64,000 bases of DNA from Sialis fuliginosa (Eukaryota; Arthropoda; Insecta; Megaloptera; Sialidae), in assembly GCA_961205875.1 (NCBI GenBank), contig OY540812.1, positions 9,548,001 through 9,612,000 of the forward strand. The letters are read 5' to 3'. This document shows, piece after piece, positions 12,700-24,519 of the stretch (position 1 is the first letter of the stretch; each line of letters begins with the position of its first letter). Under the pieces are notes generated by a model that saw only the letters and a list, made by a program, of their open reading frames with translations, made no database searches and was not told the origin of the DNA. Both the position numbers and the translations under genes were made by a program.

Positions 12700-13571
12700 A
12701 CTAATGTACTATTTTGTTAGTAAAAGGTTCACACACGAAAAAAGTGAGTATGAATATTTATTTTTTATTATATGTTGTATGTTTTATTAAATATGCAATT
12801 TACATATTCTTTCAAAAATTAATAGTTAATAATATAAAAGTAAAAGATGACCATCTTAATTTTTGACAATTCTATTAAATTTCATAATCGAAAAGCGAAA
12901 AATTTTTGAAACCGCAAGTTTTAATGTAAAAAAAATCATTCTATAGATATGTACATATGTAGTTCTATTATAATTTCAGGATTCGACATTACTATTTATG
13001 GGTACTTAATCGATAGAAATAAAAAATCAATAAATTTCTATAAATATATTCTATACGTCAACCAATGCCTTTATTTTTATTTACGATGAATAGATATTTT
13101 GATTTATTATTTAATTATATTTTAATTTTAGCCTTTACACACAATGAGTATTAGAAATGAAATTGAAATGAAAAAGAAACTAACATAATTATAGGGTTAG
13201 CTCGCGAACATTTATTTTTAGACATGTATAATTGCACACTTGTTATAAAAATAGCAACTTATATGCTTAGTTGGTTTTTGATGTTTTTTTAATAGGCGCT
13301 CCATTCATAACATCTGATAATATTGACTTTGTTGGCCATTCATTCGTTAAAGTTTTAAAGTGTTTATGTACAGTGTGGTTATATAGTAAAGATACATATA
13401 TATGGCTTTCATTAGCAATTATATTTTATTAAGAATAATCGATAGTGTATTTTATTTGTAATATTATTTTTTGTATTAGGTGTTAAAAATATACTTGGAT
13501 TTTTTTATTAAAAAGTTACCTTTAGCTGTCGACTATATGTATATTGATAAACACTAGCAAGTTTTAATTTT
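12700..13571. other. AT-rich DNA, nothing recognised
   Basis: No ORF, repeat or RNA gene was supported. Confidence 0.4.
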
Positions 13572-13930
13572 AAGGGTTCCGTAGAAATCCTATTATTCTC
13601 ACTTTGTTGTCCGTCCGTGTGTCCTTTTCAATCAAAGCCAAATATCTGGAAATCTATACGAGTATAAGCTAGAAACTTGAAATTTTTACTGAATATGTAA
13701 ATCGATGCCCCCCCCCCCCCCCCTCTAATTTGGTAACTACTGGCTCAAAAAATTTGGTCACGAGGCTTTAGTGGGATTACCGACGACAATTACTAAAGAC
13801 GACAATACCTATCATTTCAATTATCAATTTTGGAAAAATAGGGAGGGACGTCATATAGTTAATTTAATTTAATTTTCATTTTTAATTTTTTTTCCAAACA
13901 GTCCACGTAGTACGTACTTCGGAATCCTTA
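13572..13930 (+). mobile_element. GGGTTCC-family element, copy 1
   Basis: Starts AAGGGTTCCGTAGAAATCC, contains GTTGTCCGTCCGTGTGTCC, and ends GTACTTCGGAATCCTTA, an inverted version of its start. A reverse copy is at 37074-37560. A 16-19-base C run near 13707-13723 replaces a short mixed sequence found at the matching place in the other copy. Confidence 0.6.
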
Positions 13931-13979
13931 TGGTATATACCCGTGTATGTCTTGACCGATTTTTATTTTTACAAAAGAA

Positions 13980-14090
13980 GAATTTTCTTTACATATATTT
14001 ATATCTTATATAATAATTATATAAATATATAATAATTTATATATTATATAATAATATATAAATATATACAATATATAATCTGTGTAATTA
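13980..14090. repeat. AT-rich simple-sequence tract
   Basis: Degenerate TATAA/ATAATAT repeats, low complexity. Confidence 0.7.
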
Positions 14091-15464
14091 TTTGTGTATG
14101 CATATAAATGTACTACTTTATTATTATTGCATTTAATATTTAATTAAATATGTGCGATGGGAAAATTATGTGTTAAATGATATGAATATAATTTAACTTC
14201 CTCGATCGAAACCACAAATCAAAAATTAAATATATGTGTGTGATAATACATACTAATATTTAGATATGGTAATACGAGTGAATCAATTATATTGGATTTG
14301 ATTGATATTTAAAAGTTATTTGTTTTACGTCTGTGTTGAAATCAAATCCAGTAAATTAAAAAATATTTTGAAAATGTTTGCAATGTTAATATACACACGA
14401 GCATTAACTTTTGTTTTAAAAAGAGATAAATCATAATGTCATTACTGTTACAGATTTTTTTAAAATTGATAATGTCAGTACATTTTTTACGAAAATATTA
14501 TTCTGTTTGGTAAAACATGATATTTTTTATAATAATTTGTTTAATTTTAATAATTGCAGTCAAATCATATTATATGTATAATATAAAAATATTATTTATC
14601 TTGAGTCGGTTATATGATTGGTAGGATGTAAATTGACAGGAGATATTTACGAACAGAGGGTAATAGGTGACTTTTGGAGATACATACACACGAGTCAAAA
14701 ATGACCTTAGTTTGTACTTACCAAATAATAATTTATTTATGTTGCTGATATTGGCACTCTAACAAAGACAAAACTAGTGTAAATAATACGTTTCTAGACT
14801 GAATTATTGATTTCAAACACATCTAAAAAGGTGAAAAAGTGTCATTCAATACAATATATATTACAATTGACATTACGAAGAGGGTCTATACTACATCATT
14901 CAAAGTTATTTGAGTTTTGACAAAAGTATAATTTTTTCACATTACTTTTTAATATTTAAAATGAAAGTGTGAGTAAATTACATTATTTTTATGATCATTT
15001 GACCAACTACAGAAATATAATTTGAACTTTTATAAGAGACTTTTAAACTTTATAAGGGAAGTAAAAAACATTAACATTTAAATCAAAAGAGAGATGATTT
15101 GAGTTTGAACCTCAGTTTGCAGACATTATCTATATATCATTAAACAGCAATTTACAACATCTAATCGCAGTTGGTTTTTCTATGAAATATACTCTCAACT
15201 TTTCACAACTTTTAGGTTCAATAAACTTCGAAGCGATGAAAATTTAAGTCAGCGCAAAGTAGCACAATTAATGCGTGAAAAGATAATCATCTCATCAAAT
15301 ACGGGCTGTATAAATGAAGGGATAGGATTCACAGTGTGTCGAGGTTCTGCACATAAGCTATATATATGTATATTAAAATTTTAGATGAACAAGTGGTTAT
15401 TTTTACTTTCTTGTATTGTATCTATGTATATGAAATATACAATACTATAATAAAGTATAGTGAA
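14091..15464. other. AT-rich DNA, nothing recognised
   Basis: No supported gene or element. Confidence 0.4.
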
Positions 15465-15880
15465 GCTGATTTTTTTCGAAATTCAGATTTTGATGGAATT
15501 TTCCATTTTGACCTTCTGACTATTTTCGCAATGATGTCTGTGTATCTGTCTGTAACTCAAATACGACAAATATGTACTCGAGTTATAAGCTAACTAACAG
15601 ACAGACAGAGAAAGAGACGTTAAGCTTTATACTAAGCTTTATATTAAGGTTTTGTTCAATATTTAACAGTTTACAAATTTTTTTCCGACTTGATTTACTA
15701 TTATCGTCGTCACTGTTTATTCCTTATGTTACCTAACGTAACAAAATATATCCTATAACCTGATCAGAGAACATATCTATGAATTAAAAAAAACACGTAA
15801 ATCGTGGTTCTCGAGTTATAAACGCACTAACGGACAGACAGACAGAGAGATATTGAGCTTTATATATATTAAGGATGTAA
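15465..15880 (+). repeat. dispersed repeat with GACAGACAG motifs
   Basis: The segment 15465-15572 (TTTTTCGAAATTCAGATTTT... ending near CAAATACGAC) matches 54950-55084 in reverse orientation. Two tracts of ACAGACAGACAGAGA (about 15597 and 15835) follow. A short open frame on the plus strand here is judged part of the repeat. Confidence 0.5.
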
Positions 15881-17233
15881 TAACTCTAATCTGTCACATA
15901 ACGCATGAAGTTAGTTGCACAGCTGAACATAATAAACAATTAAAATTTCTATATCTGTCAAAATATTTGCATCTAGGGAATACTAGGGATAAAGTTTCTA
16001 ATTGATAATATTGGCCTTAATCAAATATATATATTTTTAATTTTGTGTAATTGTTGCAAAATATGTTATAATAAATTGTGAATATTATAGTGTCCTACTT
16101 AATGAATATAAAAAAGTATTTTTAATTTGTATTATTATGTATTATATATTTATATTCTTATTTTTACTAAATAAAGTATTTTTAAAGTAATATTTTGTCA
16201 TGTACTTAAATAAAAATATATAAATGTCATTAAAACAAAAGGGCACTGGATGTCTGACAAAAATAATTCCGAAAGAATGTGGAGAGCAACGAAGAAAGAA
16301 CCTTTGTATTTTTGCAATAATTAATTACTCAAGTTTTTTTAGCATTACAATAGTAAGTGCATAAATCAAAAGATATCTTCAATATTAATAGCACTACTAC
16401 TACTTAAATAAAATGATATTCCCTTTATAATATATTATTATTAGAACAGCTCCTATTTTTAACTTTATATCTTTTGAGATACATCGCTTAGATTACCTTC
16501 ATTCTCACGTGAATTTATGATTGAAAATACTGTATAAATAGAAACACGTATTTTATATTTAAACACAAGTAGTATTTTGAATGAAACAGAGATATATGAT
16601 TATAATAAATGAAAACTAAAACTTTTTTAACTATAAACATTTAAAATTATAATTGTATTTTTTTAAATAAAAAAATAATGACCATGTAATTATTATATTT
16701 TCCTGACATACTTTAGGTGTGAAAGTGACATTGCAGATTGATACTGATTTATTGTTAGAATATTAATTAATTAATTATAATAGGTAACTAATAAATAAAG
16801 GCAGATTTTATATTTTACTCTGAAATTTAAATTTTATAATAATTTGATTTTTTTAACGATTAGCACTCGATAAAATGGATACAGCCTTATTTCATTATAG
16901 GTAAAACAAATTTCTTTAATTTCCGCTTCAAAACATGAAAATGCTATCAAAAAGGTTACATAACAATTTAAATTTGAAGAGATTTGATTATCATATTTTA
17001 TCCAAAAATAGATTTTCTTTCAGTATTTTTACTCTATATTCGGTTACTTTTTCAAATATAAAATAAAGTCAACAAAAATTTCTATATATTAAGCATACAT
17101 TTCTTTTCGAAACGTACACAAATATATACATTTTGGTTTGCTTTCTTGGCTTCAATATTGAACTGATTTAAATAAAGGGCGTGGTCAAATATCGGCCAAG
17201 GTGGTAATATTATTTGAAAATTCAATGACATCA
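15881..17233. other. AT-rich DNA up to the Academ-like element
   Basis: No gene or repeat was recognised. Confidence 0.4.
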
Positions 17234-17236
17234 TAG

Positions 17237-17802
17237 TAGCCCAGTCATATTAGGTAAAAAAAGGGGTCAACCTCGGAATGAAAGATAATAAGCTGCAAAT
17301 TGGTATGAACCTTTGTTTTGTCATTCTAAATGTTGTCTCAAAAGTCACAATCGTTATCGTGTCCGCGTCTCAAGATATTCAAGGTCAAAGGTCACAAAAA
17401 TCGGTTTTTCGCGAATATCTGGCTTCCTATCGGTTAAATGAGATTTGCATTTATTATAAAAGTTGTAGACTATAAAATTCCCTACAACTTTTGTTTAAAC
17501 TTTTTTTTCATACGACCAACCGTTTTGAAGGTAGAGCGCGAAGAGTGCACATCGTACAGTCATATACGGCCTAATGCAAGGTCAAGCGTGAGTTATGGTT
17601 ATCAGTACGTTATAAAGTCAATTATTTACTTGGAAATTATAATTATTAAACAATGCCTATTATTTATGTACTAACTATTAATTATTTATATTTAATTAAA
17701 GTAAGTAACTTGATTATTTATATATAATTATTCATATTTAACTATTTAAGTATAAAATATTATTAATTCTGGATTATATATTTTAGTTTTATTTTAAGTT
17801 AA
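17237..17802 (+). repeat. left terminal inverted repeat of the Academ-like element
   Basis: 566 bp, the inverse of 22597-23153. I noted only two substitutions by eye (near 17453 and 17470) plus one replaced block just inside the terminal 18 bp: 15 bp here against 6 bp in the right TIR. Confidence 0.85.
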
Positions 17803-18015
17803 CACGACATTATATATCTTTTCTTTAAAACGCGTAAATTTCTCAATACTTATATACCTGGAAATACTTGTCCCTACCCTATGCCCTTTTCTATTCATTG
17901 CCGGGACAGATGTTCTATAGTATTCAAGGCCACTCTCTCCACTTTGTATGAGTCAAGATTATTCGTTAGTTTGAAATTGTACCGTTGCAACTACGGACGT
18001 ACGGTTTTAAGAGCT

Positions 18016-21000
18016 ATGGCTGATTTGTGTTTTATATGTGATAAGAAACTTTCAGAAGGTGTTTCTGTGAATGTCGTACGTGGTTTACAAACTTTAAAAA
18101 CTGCAAGTATTGAAAGAAATGATGGACATATAGACTATTTAAATACTTTAAGTTCTGTAAATGTGCATTCCGAGTGTCGAAAAGTGTACACGAGTAAAAA
18201 TGTTATTATTGCATCAAAACGACGCACAGATGAGAGTGAACCTTCAACGTCAAGTGCACCTCGTAAAAAACGAAATGAAGTCTTTGATTTTGGAAAGTTA
18301 TGCTTATTTTGTGGCCAAGAAGCTGATGAAATAGCAGAAAAGAAAAAAAAATTAAAGTATAGACGGACAATAAGTAATGTAAGTACTCTTGCATTCAAAG
18401 ACAACGTAATTAAGAGAGCAGAAGAACGAAACGATTCCTTAGGAGAATTAGTAAAGGAACGTATATATTACGAGTATGATTTGATCGCTGCTGAAGCAAA
18501 GTATCATACTATTTGCTATACCAACTTTTTAACCCGAGTACCATCTGCAGATAAAAAGCCTCGCCAAGATGATCAAGTCACTCAAGCAATGAAGGAGATT
18601 TTTTATTATATAGAAAATAATGAAGATTCTCAATTTACTTTGAAAGAACTTAAAGATGTCCCTACGGAATACATACCTGACGATAAGACAATTATTACAA
18701 AATTACAACAAAAGTATTTAACTGATATAATAATCACAAAAAAAATTGGATCATTTACAATTATATCTTTCCGTGATACACAGCTTAACGTATTATCAAA
18801 AGCTTGGTACGAAAATAAAAAAAGTACTCCTGTAGAAGAACGTCTACGGATTGTAGAAGCTGCTGCGGCTATTATTAGGGAAGACATCAGATCATCTGTA
18901 GTTGAAACAAAAACGTATCCACCTCCGAATAAAATGCTAGATTGTATTAATGAAGAAATACCAAAAACATTATCACATTTTTTGGAAGAAATGATATTAA
19001 AAAATAGAAAAGGACAAGTAGATCATTTAAAAACGAAATGCACATCTATTAGCCACGCAATAATGGCTTCGATACGAGAACGTTCATTTTCATCACAGCT
19101 ACTGTTGGGCCTTTCCGTATTTCTTCACAGAAGATATGGGTCTAAAAAATTGTTGGATGTTTTATCATCTTTAGGATTTGCTGCATCATATAGTAATACC
19201 ATACAGTATGAAGTTTCATCAGTTTACCATCCACAACCTCGTATTTTACCATCAGAGTCTGGTGCGTTGGTACAATATGTTGGAGACAATGCAGATATTA
19301 ATGTCAGTACTCTTGACGGTAATAATACTCTTCACGTTATGGGAATGATAAAAATAATTACTCCGAAAGATGCTGTAATTTATGATGATCGCATAAAAAA
19401 ATGTACAACTAAACCGAGTGCAAAAGAGTTAGCAGCAATATCACATGTATCTCTTTTAGCATATGAAAAGCCAGTTGTACCTGGGTACAGCAAGATTCAA
19501 GTCCAAAATCTACATGATGATCAAGTACTGATTGAAAAAAAATTTAATGCAGTTGATTTGTTGTGGTTATACGGAAAATGGAAGAATCTTTCACCGTTGC
19601 CAGGGTGGAATGGCTATCTTCAACAACTTACGAAAAATAATCAAAATTTTTCAACTTCTCAGGTTATATTTCTACCTTTCATTGATCATCCTGCCAGTAA
19701 TTTAGACACAATTTATACAACTTTACATAGTGCTATAAATATTGCCAAGTCACATCAACAAAAAACGTGCATAATTACATTTGATCAGCCCCTGTACTCA
19801 AAAGCACGTGAAATGGTTGCTGCGTCAGATGCAAACTCAGACTTGTCTAAAACAGTTGTCAAACTTGGAGGATTTCATATGCTCATGTCTTTTCTTGGAT
19901 GCATAGGACATGTAATGGACGGTAGTGGTCTCAAGGAAGCTTTAAGTAAAATATATGCTACAAATTCGGTCGACAAAATGTTGAATGGTCACGCTTATGC
20001 AAGAAGTATCAGAGGCCATATATTATTACGACTTGCATTATCAATAAAGATTTTTGAAGAGATGAAAATTGAAAATTGTGTGTTAGATGAGTTAATTGAA
20101 CAGATAACTAGTCGCGATGTTTCCTACGAAGATGTTGAAGGATGTACGAGCAGCTCCAACTCGTTAATTGATCAATTTCAGGATAAACTAAAAGAATTAA
20201 AAGCTCGAGGTCCCACGGCACAGTTATGGGTGCAATATTTTGAAATGGTATCAATAGCCCTAGATTTCATTCGCGCTGAAAGGCTGGGACTTTTTCAAGA
20301 ACATTTGGATGCAGTGCGAAAAATGCTGCCCTATTTTCATGCTGGTGGTCATTTCCTATATGCGAAATCAGCTCATTTGTATCTTCAAGATATGTTAAAA
20401 CTTGAGGAGACAATGGATCAACAGGCTTTTGAGAACTTTAAAAACGGATTCTTTACTGTAAAACGAACAGAAAAATTCAATTCTGGTACATGGACAGACA
20501 TGGTAATCGAGCAAAGTCTGATGAAATCTATGAAGACAGAAGGAGGAGTATCTCGAGGCCGAAGTACACAAGAAAGTGTTCTATGTAAGTGGGTATATGC
20601 TATGTATGCCACGAATACAATTTGTGAAGAAATTGAACGGTTTTGTAACATTTCTTTCGATTCTGTGGACCAACATGTTGATGCTAGAGATTCACGAATA
20701 AAAAGGGATGATACTGATGTAAATGAACTGGTTGGTTGGTTTACGCTTCATAATCCCTTTCCAAATACGAATCAGTTGGTATCCTTAGCTTCAGGAATCG
20801 TTGGAAATGACCAAATTAATTGTCACCGAGCCCATGAAATCGGATTGCAATCTATGGTAAAGATAACTGGTTTGAACTTCAACGAAATAAAGTTAAAACG
20901 CGTCGATAAGGTTTTACCGCTTTCAGCCATTAACAAATCTGTCAAAATTAATGATTGTAAAGTTTCTATAGATCCAATGTTACTTTTCCAGAGAATAACT

Positions 21001-22458
21001 GTAAGCAAAAAATTTGAAAGTAATTTACAAGAATATCTTCAGTATGAACTAAGCCCGTATCCGACATCTTTATTTGATAGTAATGGCATGAGAAAAACCA
21101 CGAAAGCAACATTATATGACAATATGATGCCTGTCGTTATCGATCTTGATGAAAATAATGTAACATACATCATCGATGGTGGATTTCTTCTGCATCGCGT
21201 CGTATGGAGCAAAGACGATACTTTCTCTATTATTTTAAATAAGTACATTAAATATTTACAAACACATTATGGCTCAGCAATTGTTGTTGTATTTGACGGA
21301 TATTCGGACTATAGTAAAAATATTAAAGCACTGGAACAACAAAGAAGAACTGCTGCACTTTCAAAATCATATGAAGTTTGTTTTGACGAAACAATGGTTG
21401 TGCCAATCAGTCAAGAAAAATTTTTATCAAATCGGTCTAATAAAAAAAAATTTATCGACATGCTTGTTGAAAAATTTAAAACTGTTAATATCACAACAAA
21501 ACAAGCCAGAGATGATGCTGATGTTCTCATCATTGACACAGCTATTGCCTTATCAGAACATCAAAAGACTGCTGTCATCATAGGAGAAGATATCGATTTG
21601 CTCGTTATTTTAATTGGACGTACTCAGTCACATCATCAGGAAATTTTTTTGAAAAAAGTTGGCAAAGGCAATGTCAAAACACAAATATATTCTACTAAAA
21701 GTTTTGACCAATATCCTCGTACTAAAAAGCACATTTTATTTTTACACGCATTCAGTGGCTGTGACACGACTTCTGCGCTATTTAAAAAAGGAAAAAAAAC
21801 TGTTACTAGAGCATTGGAAAAAATTCCTGATTTAGATAAACTGGTGGAAGTATTTCAACAAGAAAACTGCCCAAAACAAACATTATTAGAAAATGGAGTG
21901 CGCATCTTGTTGGCATTATATAATGCTCCAAAATCTGAGGACAACATTGATCATTTCCGCTACACGCAATTCATCAAATTTACAAAACTAAATAAACCTG
22001 TACAACTGTCAACACTTCCACCAACAAGTGTAGCAGCTCATCAACACATAAAACGTGTCTACTACCAGATTCAAACGTGGTTAGGGAAGGACTTAGAACC
22101 TCAAGAATGGGGCTGGATGCTTGAAAATGAAATCCTGGAGCCCATACGAACGTTATTACCTCCAGCACCAGCCGAACTACTAAACGTAATATTTTGCAAT
22201 TGCAAAAATGGTTGTGGTTCCCGCTGTGGATGCAGAAAATCAGGGCTACAATGTTCTTTAGCTTGCGGCCAGTGCAACGGACAAGCTTGCCTCAACGCTT
22301 CACTGTATCCAAGTAATCCCGATGAAGAAAATACATATGATCCCGATATTCTGGAAGGTTTGGAGATGAACATGACAGATAATGAGGATGATGACAATGA
22401 ATCGAACATTTTTGAGCGACAAGAAGAAGAAGACGACGAACAAGAAGAAGATAATTAG
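18016..22458 (+). CDS. Academ-like transposase with PIN/XPG-like and CXC domains
   Basis: The frame opens with an ATG at 17881, but the ATG at 18016 (residue 46 of the longer frame) directly precedes the first zinc motif and is the likelier start. Numbering from 17881: two CxxC...HxxC zinc modules (C50, C53, H96, C99 and C141, C144, H209, C212); a transposase core with candidate catalytic residues D469 (GDNAD), D635 (TFDQPLY) and E877 (MVIEQ); a PIN/FEN-like nuclease domain at about 1085-1310 with acidic motifs IDGG (D1099), VVFDG (D1139), DDAD (D1211-D1214), GEDIDLL (E1236, D1237, D1239) and SGCDTTSAL (D1295). A CXC cysteine cluster follows (C1439-C1470, twelve cysteines), then a strongly acidic tail. 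It should bind the TIRs and cut and join DNA during transposition. The transposase family is recognised from recurring motifs (AYARS, GGxSRGR). The nuclease fold and the DDE assignment are inferences from motif spacing. Confidence 0.8.
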   Translation: MADLCFICDKKLSEGVSVNVVRGLQTLKTASIERNDGHIDYLNTLSSVNVHSECRKVYTSKNVIIASKRRTDESEPSTSSAPRKKRNEVFDFGKLCLFCGQEADEIAEKKKKLKYRRTISNVSTLAFKDNVIKRAEERNDSLGELVKERIYYEYDLIAAEAKYHTICYTNFLTRVPSADKKPRQDDQVTQAMKEIFYYIENNEDSQFTLKELKDVPTEYIPDDKTIITKLQQKYLTDIIITKKIGSFTIISFRDTQLNVLSKAWYENKKSTPVEERLRIVEAAAAIIREDIRSSVVETKTYPPPNKMLDCINEEIPKTLSHFLEEMILKNRKGQVDHLKTKCTSISHAIMASIRERSFSSQLLLGLSVFLHRRYGSKKLLDVLSSLGFAASYSNTIQYEVSSVYHPQPRILPSESGALVQYVGDNADINVSTLDGNNTLHVMGMIKIITPKDAVIYDDRIKKCTTKPSAKELAAISHVSLLAYEKPVVPGYSKIQVQNLHDDQVLIEKKFNAVDLLWLYGKWKNLSPLPGWNGYLQQLTKNNQNFSTSQVIFLPFIDHPASNLDTIYTTLHSAINIAKSHQQKTCIITFDQPLYSKAREMVAASDANSDLSKTVVKLGGFHMLMSFLGCIGHVMDGSGLKEALSKIYATNSVDKMLNGHAYARSIRGHILLRLALSIKIFEEMKIENCVLDELIEQITSRDVSYEDVEGCTSSSNSLIDQFQDKLKELKARGPTAQLWVQYFEMVSIALDFIRAERLGLFQEHLDAVRKMLPYFHAGGHFLYAKSAHLYLQDMLKLEETMDQQAFENFKNGFFTVKRTEKFNSGTWTDMVIEQSLMKSMKTEGGVSRGRSTQESVLCKWVYAMYATNTICEEIERFCNISFDSVDQHVDARDSRIKRDDTDVNELVGWFTLHNPFPNTNQLVSLASGIVGNDQINCHRAHEIGLQSMVKITGLNFNEIKLKRVDKVLPLSAINKSVKINDCKVSIDPMLLFQRITVSKKFESNLQEYLQYELSPYPTSLFDSNGMRKTTKATLYDNMMPVVIDLDENNVTYIIDGGFLLHRVVWSKDDTFSIILNKYIKYLQTHYGSAIVVVFDGYSDYSKNIKALEQQRRTAALSKSYEVCFDETMVVPISQEKFLSNRSNKKKFIDMLVEKFKTVNITTKQARDDADVLIIDTAIALSEHQKTAVIIGEDIDLLVILIGRTQSHHQEIFLKKVGKGNVKTQIYSTKSFDQYPRTKKHILFLHAFSGCDTTSALFKKGKKTVTRALEKIPDLDKLVEVFQQENCPKQTLLENGVRILLALYNAPKSEDNIDHFRYTQFIKFTKLNKPVQLSTLPPTSVAAHQHIKRVYYQIQTWLGKDLEPQEWGWMLENEILEPIRTLLPPAPAELLNVIFCNCKNGCGSRCGCRKSGLQCSLACGQCNGQACLNASLYPSNPDEENTYDPDILEGLEMNMTDNEDDDNESNIFERQEEEDDEQEEDN

Positions 22459-22553
22459 CTTCCATTTCCAATTTCATTACAATTAAAATCAACAAAGATA
22501 CTTTTGATATTTGAACTCACATTTTGATAAATGTATATTATGCCGTATTTAAT

Positions 22554-22559
22554 AATAAA
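22554..22559 (+). terminator. candidate poly(A) signal of the transposase gene
   Basis: AATAAA about 100 bp after the stop codon and before the right TIR. Confidence 0.4.
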
Positions 22560-22596
22560 TAAAAATATGTGTAAAATATATACTCTTACTATCATT

Positions 22597-23153
22597 TTAA
22601 CTTAAAATAAAACTAAAATATATAATCCAGAATTAATAATATTTTATACTTAAATAGTTAAATATGAATAATTATATATAAATAATCAAGTTACTTACTT
22701 TAATTAAATATAAATAATTAATAGTTAGTACATAAATAATAGGCATTGTTTAATAATTATAATTTCCAAGTAAATAATTGACTTTATAACGTACTGATAA
22801 CCATAACTCACGCTTGACCTTGCATTAGGCCGTATATGACTGTACGATGTGCACTCTTCGCGCTCTACCTTCAAAACGGTTGGTCGTATGAAAAAAAAGT
22901 TTAAACAAAAGTTGTAGGGAATTTTATAGCCTACAACTTTTATAATAAATGCAAATCTTATTTAACCGATAGGAAGCCAGATATTCGCGAAAAACCGATT
23001 TTTGTGACCTTTGACCTTGAATATCTTGAGACGCGGACACGATAACGATTGTGACTTTTGAGACAACATTTAGAATGACAAAACAAAGGTTCATACCAAT
23101 TTGCAGCTTATTATCTTTCATTCCGAGGTGAAAGCCCTAATATGACTGGGCTA
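22597..23153 (-). repeat. right terminal inverted repeat of the Academ-like element
   Basis: 557 bp, the inverse of the left TIR. It begins about 140 bp after the transposase stop codon. Confidence 0.85.
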
Positions 23154-23156
23154 TAG

Positions 23157-24440
23157 CTCGTATATAAAGTAGCGAGAATTAACATATGAAAGTGAAACGT
23201 GAAACTTAAAAAGCTATTTAATTGGATCTTTCAAAACCGCATTTCGTAAATAAAATTTCATCAAAAAAATTATAAAATATAGTTAAATTAAAATGTGGAT
23301 ATTTTTATTAAAAATAAAGTTTTTTTTTCAAAAGAATAAAAAATTCTTAGTAAATGATAAAATGTTAAATACAATATAAAAATTGTAAATGAGAAAATCT
23401 ATCGATTGATCATAGTATATGAGACATTTTCTATTTTATTTGGTACTTATATTAGACAATCACTATACTTTGTACATATAACAAAAAGATAAAAAATCTT
23501 TATTTTATTGACTTAGACTGGCAAAATGTATAAAAGAAGTAAATAAAGTTATATAAAATGCATCTTTATTCATTTTTATTATGCTTTAATATAATCAAAA
23601 TTGAGCTATAAAAATAAAATATATCCGCATATGACATATGGAAACGGTAGAGTATTTAAGAAACGGACATAAAAAGTTTTCAAGAATCAGGTTTTAGGTC
23701 TTTATGTATTTATCACGATATTACTTAAAGTATTATATGAATGTTATATTTGACTATAATAATTTATTGTAGTATGATTAGTAGACGGATATTAGAATTT
23801 TGAAGTGATGCATTCGGGAAGTTGGATTTTTTTTTATTTTCTCTTTAAATGTTCGAATATGAGTTGAAAATCGGAAAAATTAGGAAAATTGGCCATGAGC
23901 GTCCCGAAAAAATTGTATAGTTATGCATTTTTGATACATTTCGAGTGTATCGCTACACTGTTTTTGAAATATCTCCGGTTTTATAGGTCATAAGATAACA
24001 AAAAAACTAAAATATTTGTAAGTTAAAAGACTATAGAATTGTATAGGTAGCATAACTTTTCAAATGCATCATAACCTCAAATATCAAAAAATTATCGAAA
24101 AACTTTTTATCACTAATAATGCAATAACTAACATAAATATCTAGGAGTTTTTACGAAAATAAGAAGAAATATGTATTTTTATGTTTTGAATATATACGTA
24201 ATGAAATTTTCAAAAAACATTTTTGATTTTTACGTCCATAATCGGCCATTTTTGAAAAATATGGGAAAGCACGCCATTTAATGAGAAATCATCGAACATA
24301 TAAAGAGAAAATCAAAAAAATCATTCACTTTTTTGTTCCTTTTACAAAATATGTTTACGAAAATTATTTTTATCAAAGGTGTAGTTATATTTTCGGTCGC
24401 TAATTATGATTTTTTAAACAAAAACTATCAATACGAAAGC
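23157..24440. other. AT-rich DNA, nothing recognised
   Basis: No supported gene. A few imperfect A/T-rich hairpin-like stretches only. Confidence 0.4.
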
Positions 24441-24519
24441 TATTTTTTAAGTATCAAGAAAATAATGTACATCTAGAGGTCGATCACTGCAGAAGCTTTT
24501 AAATAATGTATACTTAAGT

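Larger units (their letters stand above)
17237..23153 (+). mobile_element. complete Academ-like DNA transposon
   Basis: A 5,917-bp element bounded by inverted termini TAGCCCAGTCATATTAGG (start) and their inverse (end). It is flanked by direct TAG at 17234-17236 and 23154-23156, a 3-bp target duplication; because the ends begin TAG, a 2-bp TA reading is also possible. The TIRs are about 560 bp and nearly identical, and the one long ORF is intact. The DDE core followed by an XPG/FEN-like nuclease domain, long TIRs and 3-bp duplication agree with what I know of Academ elements of the XPG-bearing type. The superfamily is an inference; the element boundaries are seen directly. The intact ORF and near-identical TIRs suggest recent insertion. 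Confidence 0.8.

Noticed and set aside
15366-15593. 75-codon ORF at 15.4 kb
   Set aside because: It runs into a dispersed repeat shared with 54950-55084 and has no protein signature.
18135-18404. Minus-strand and other-frame ORFs inside 17.9-22.5 kb
   Set aside because: They are shadows of the 1,525-codon transposase frame.
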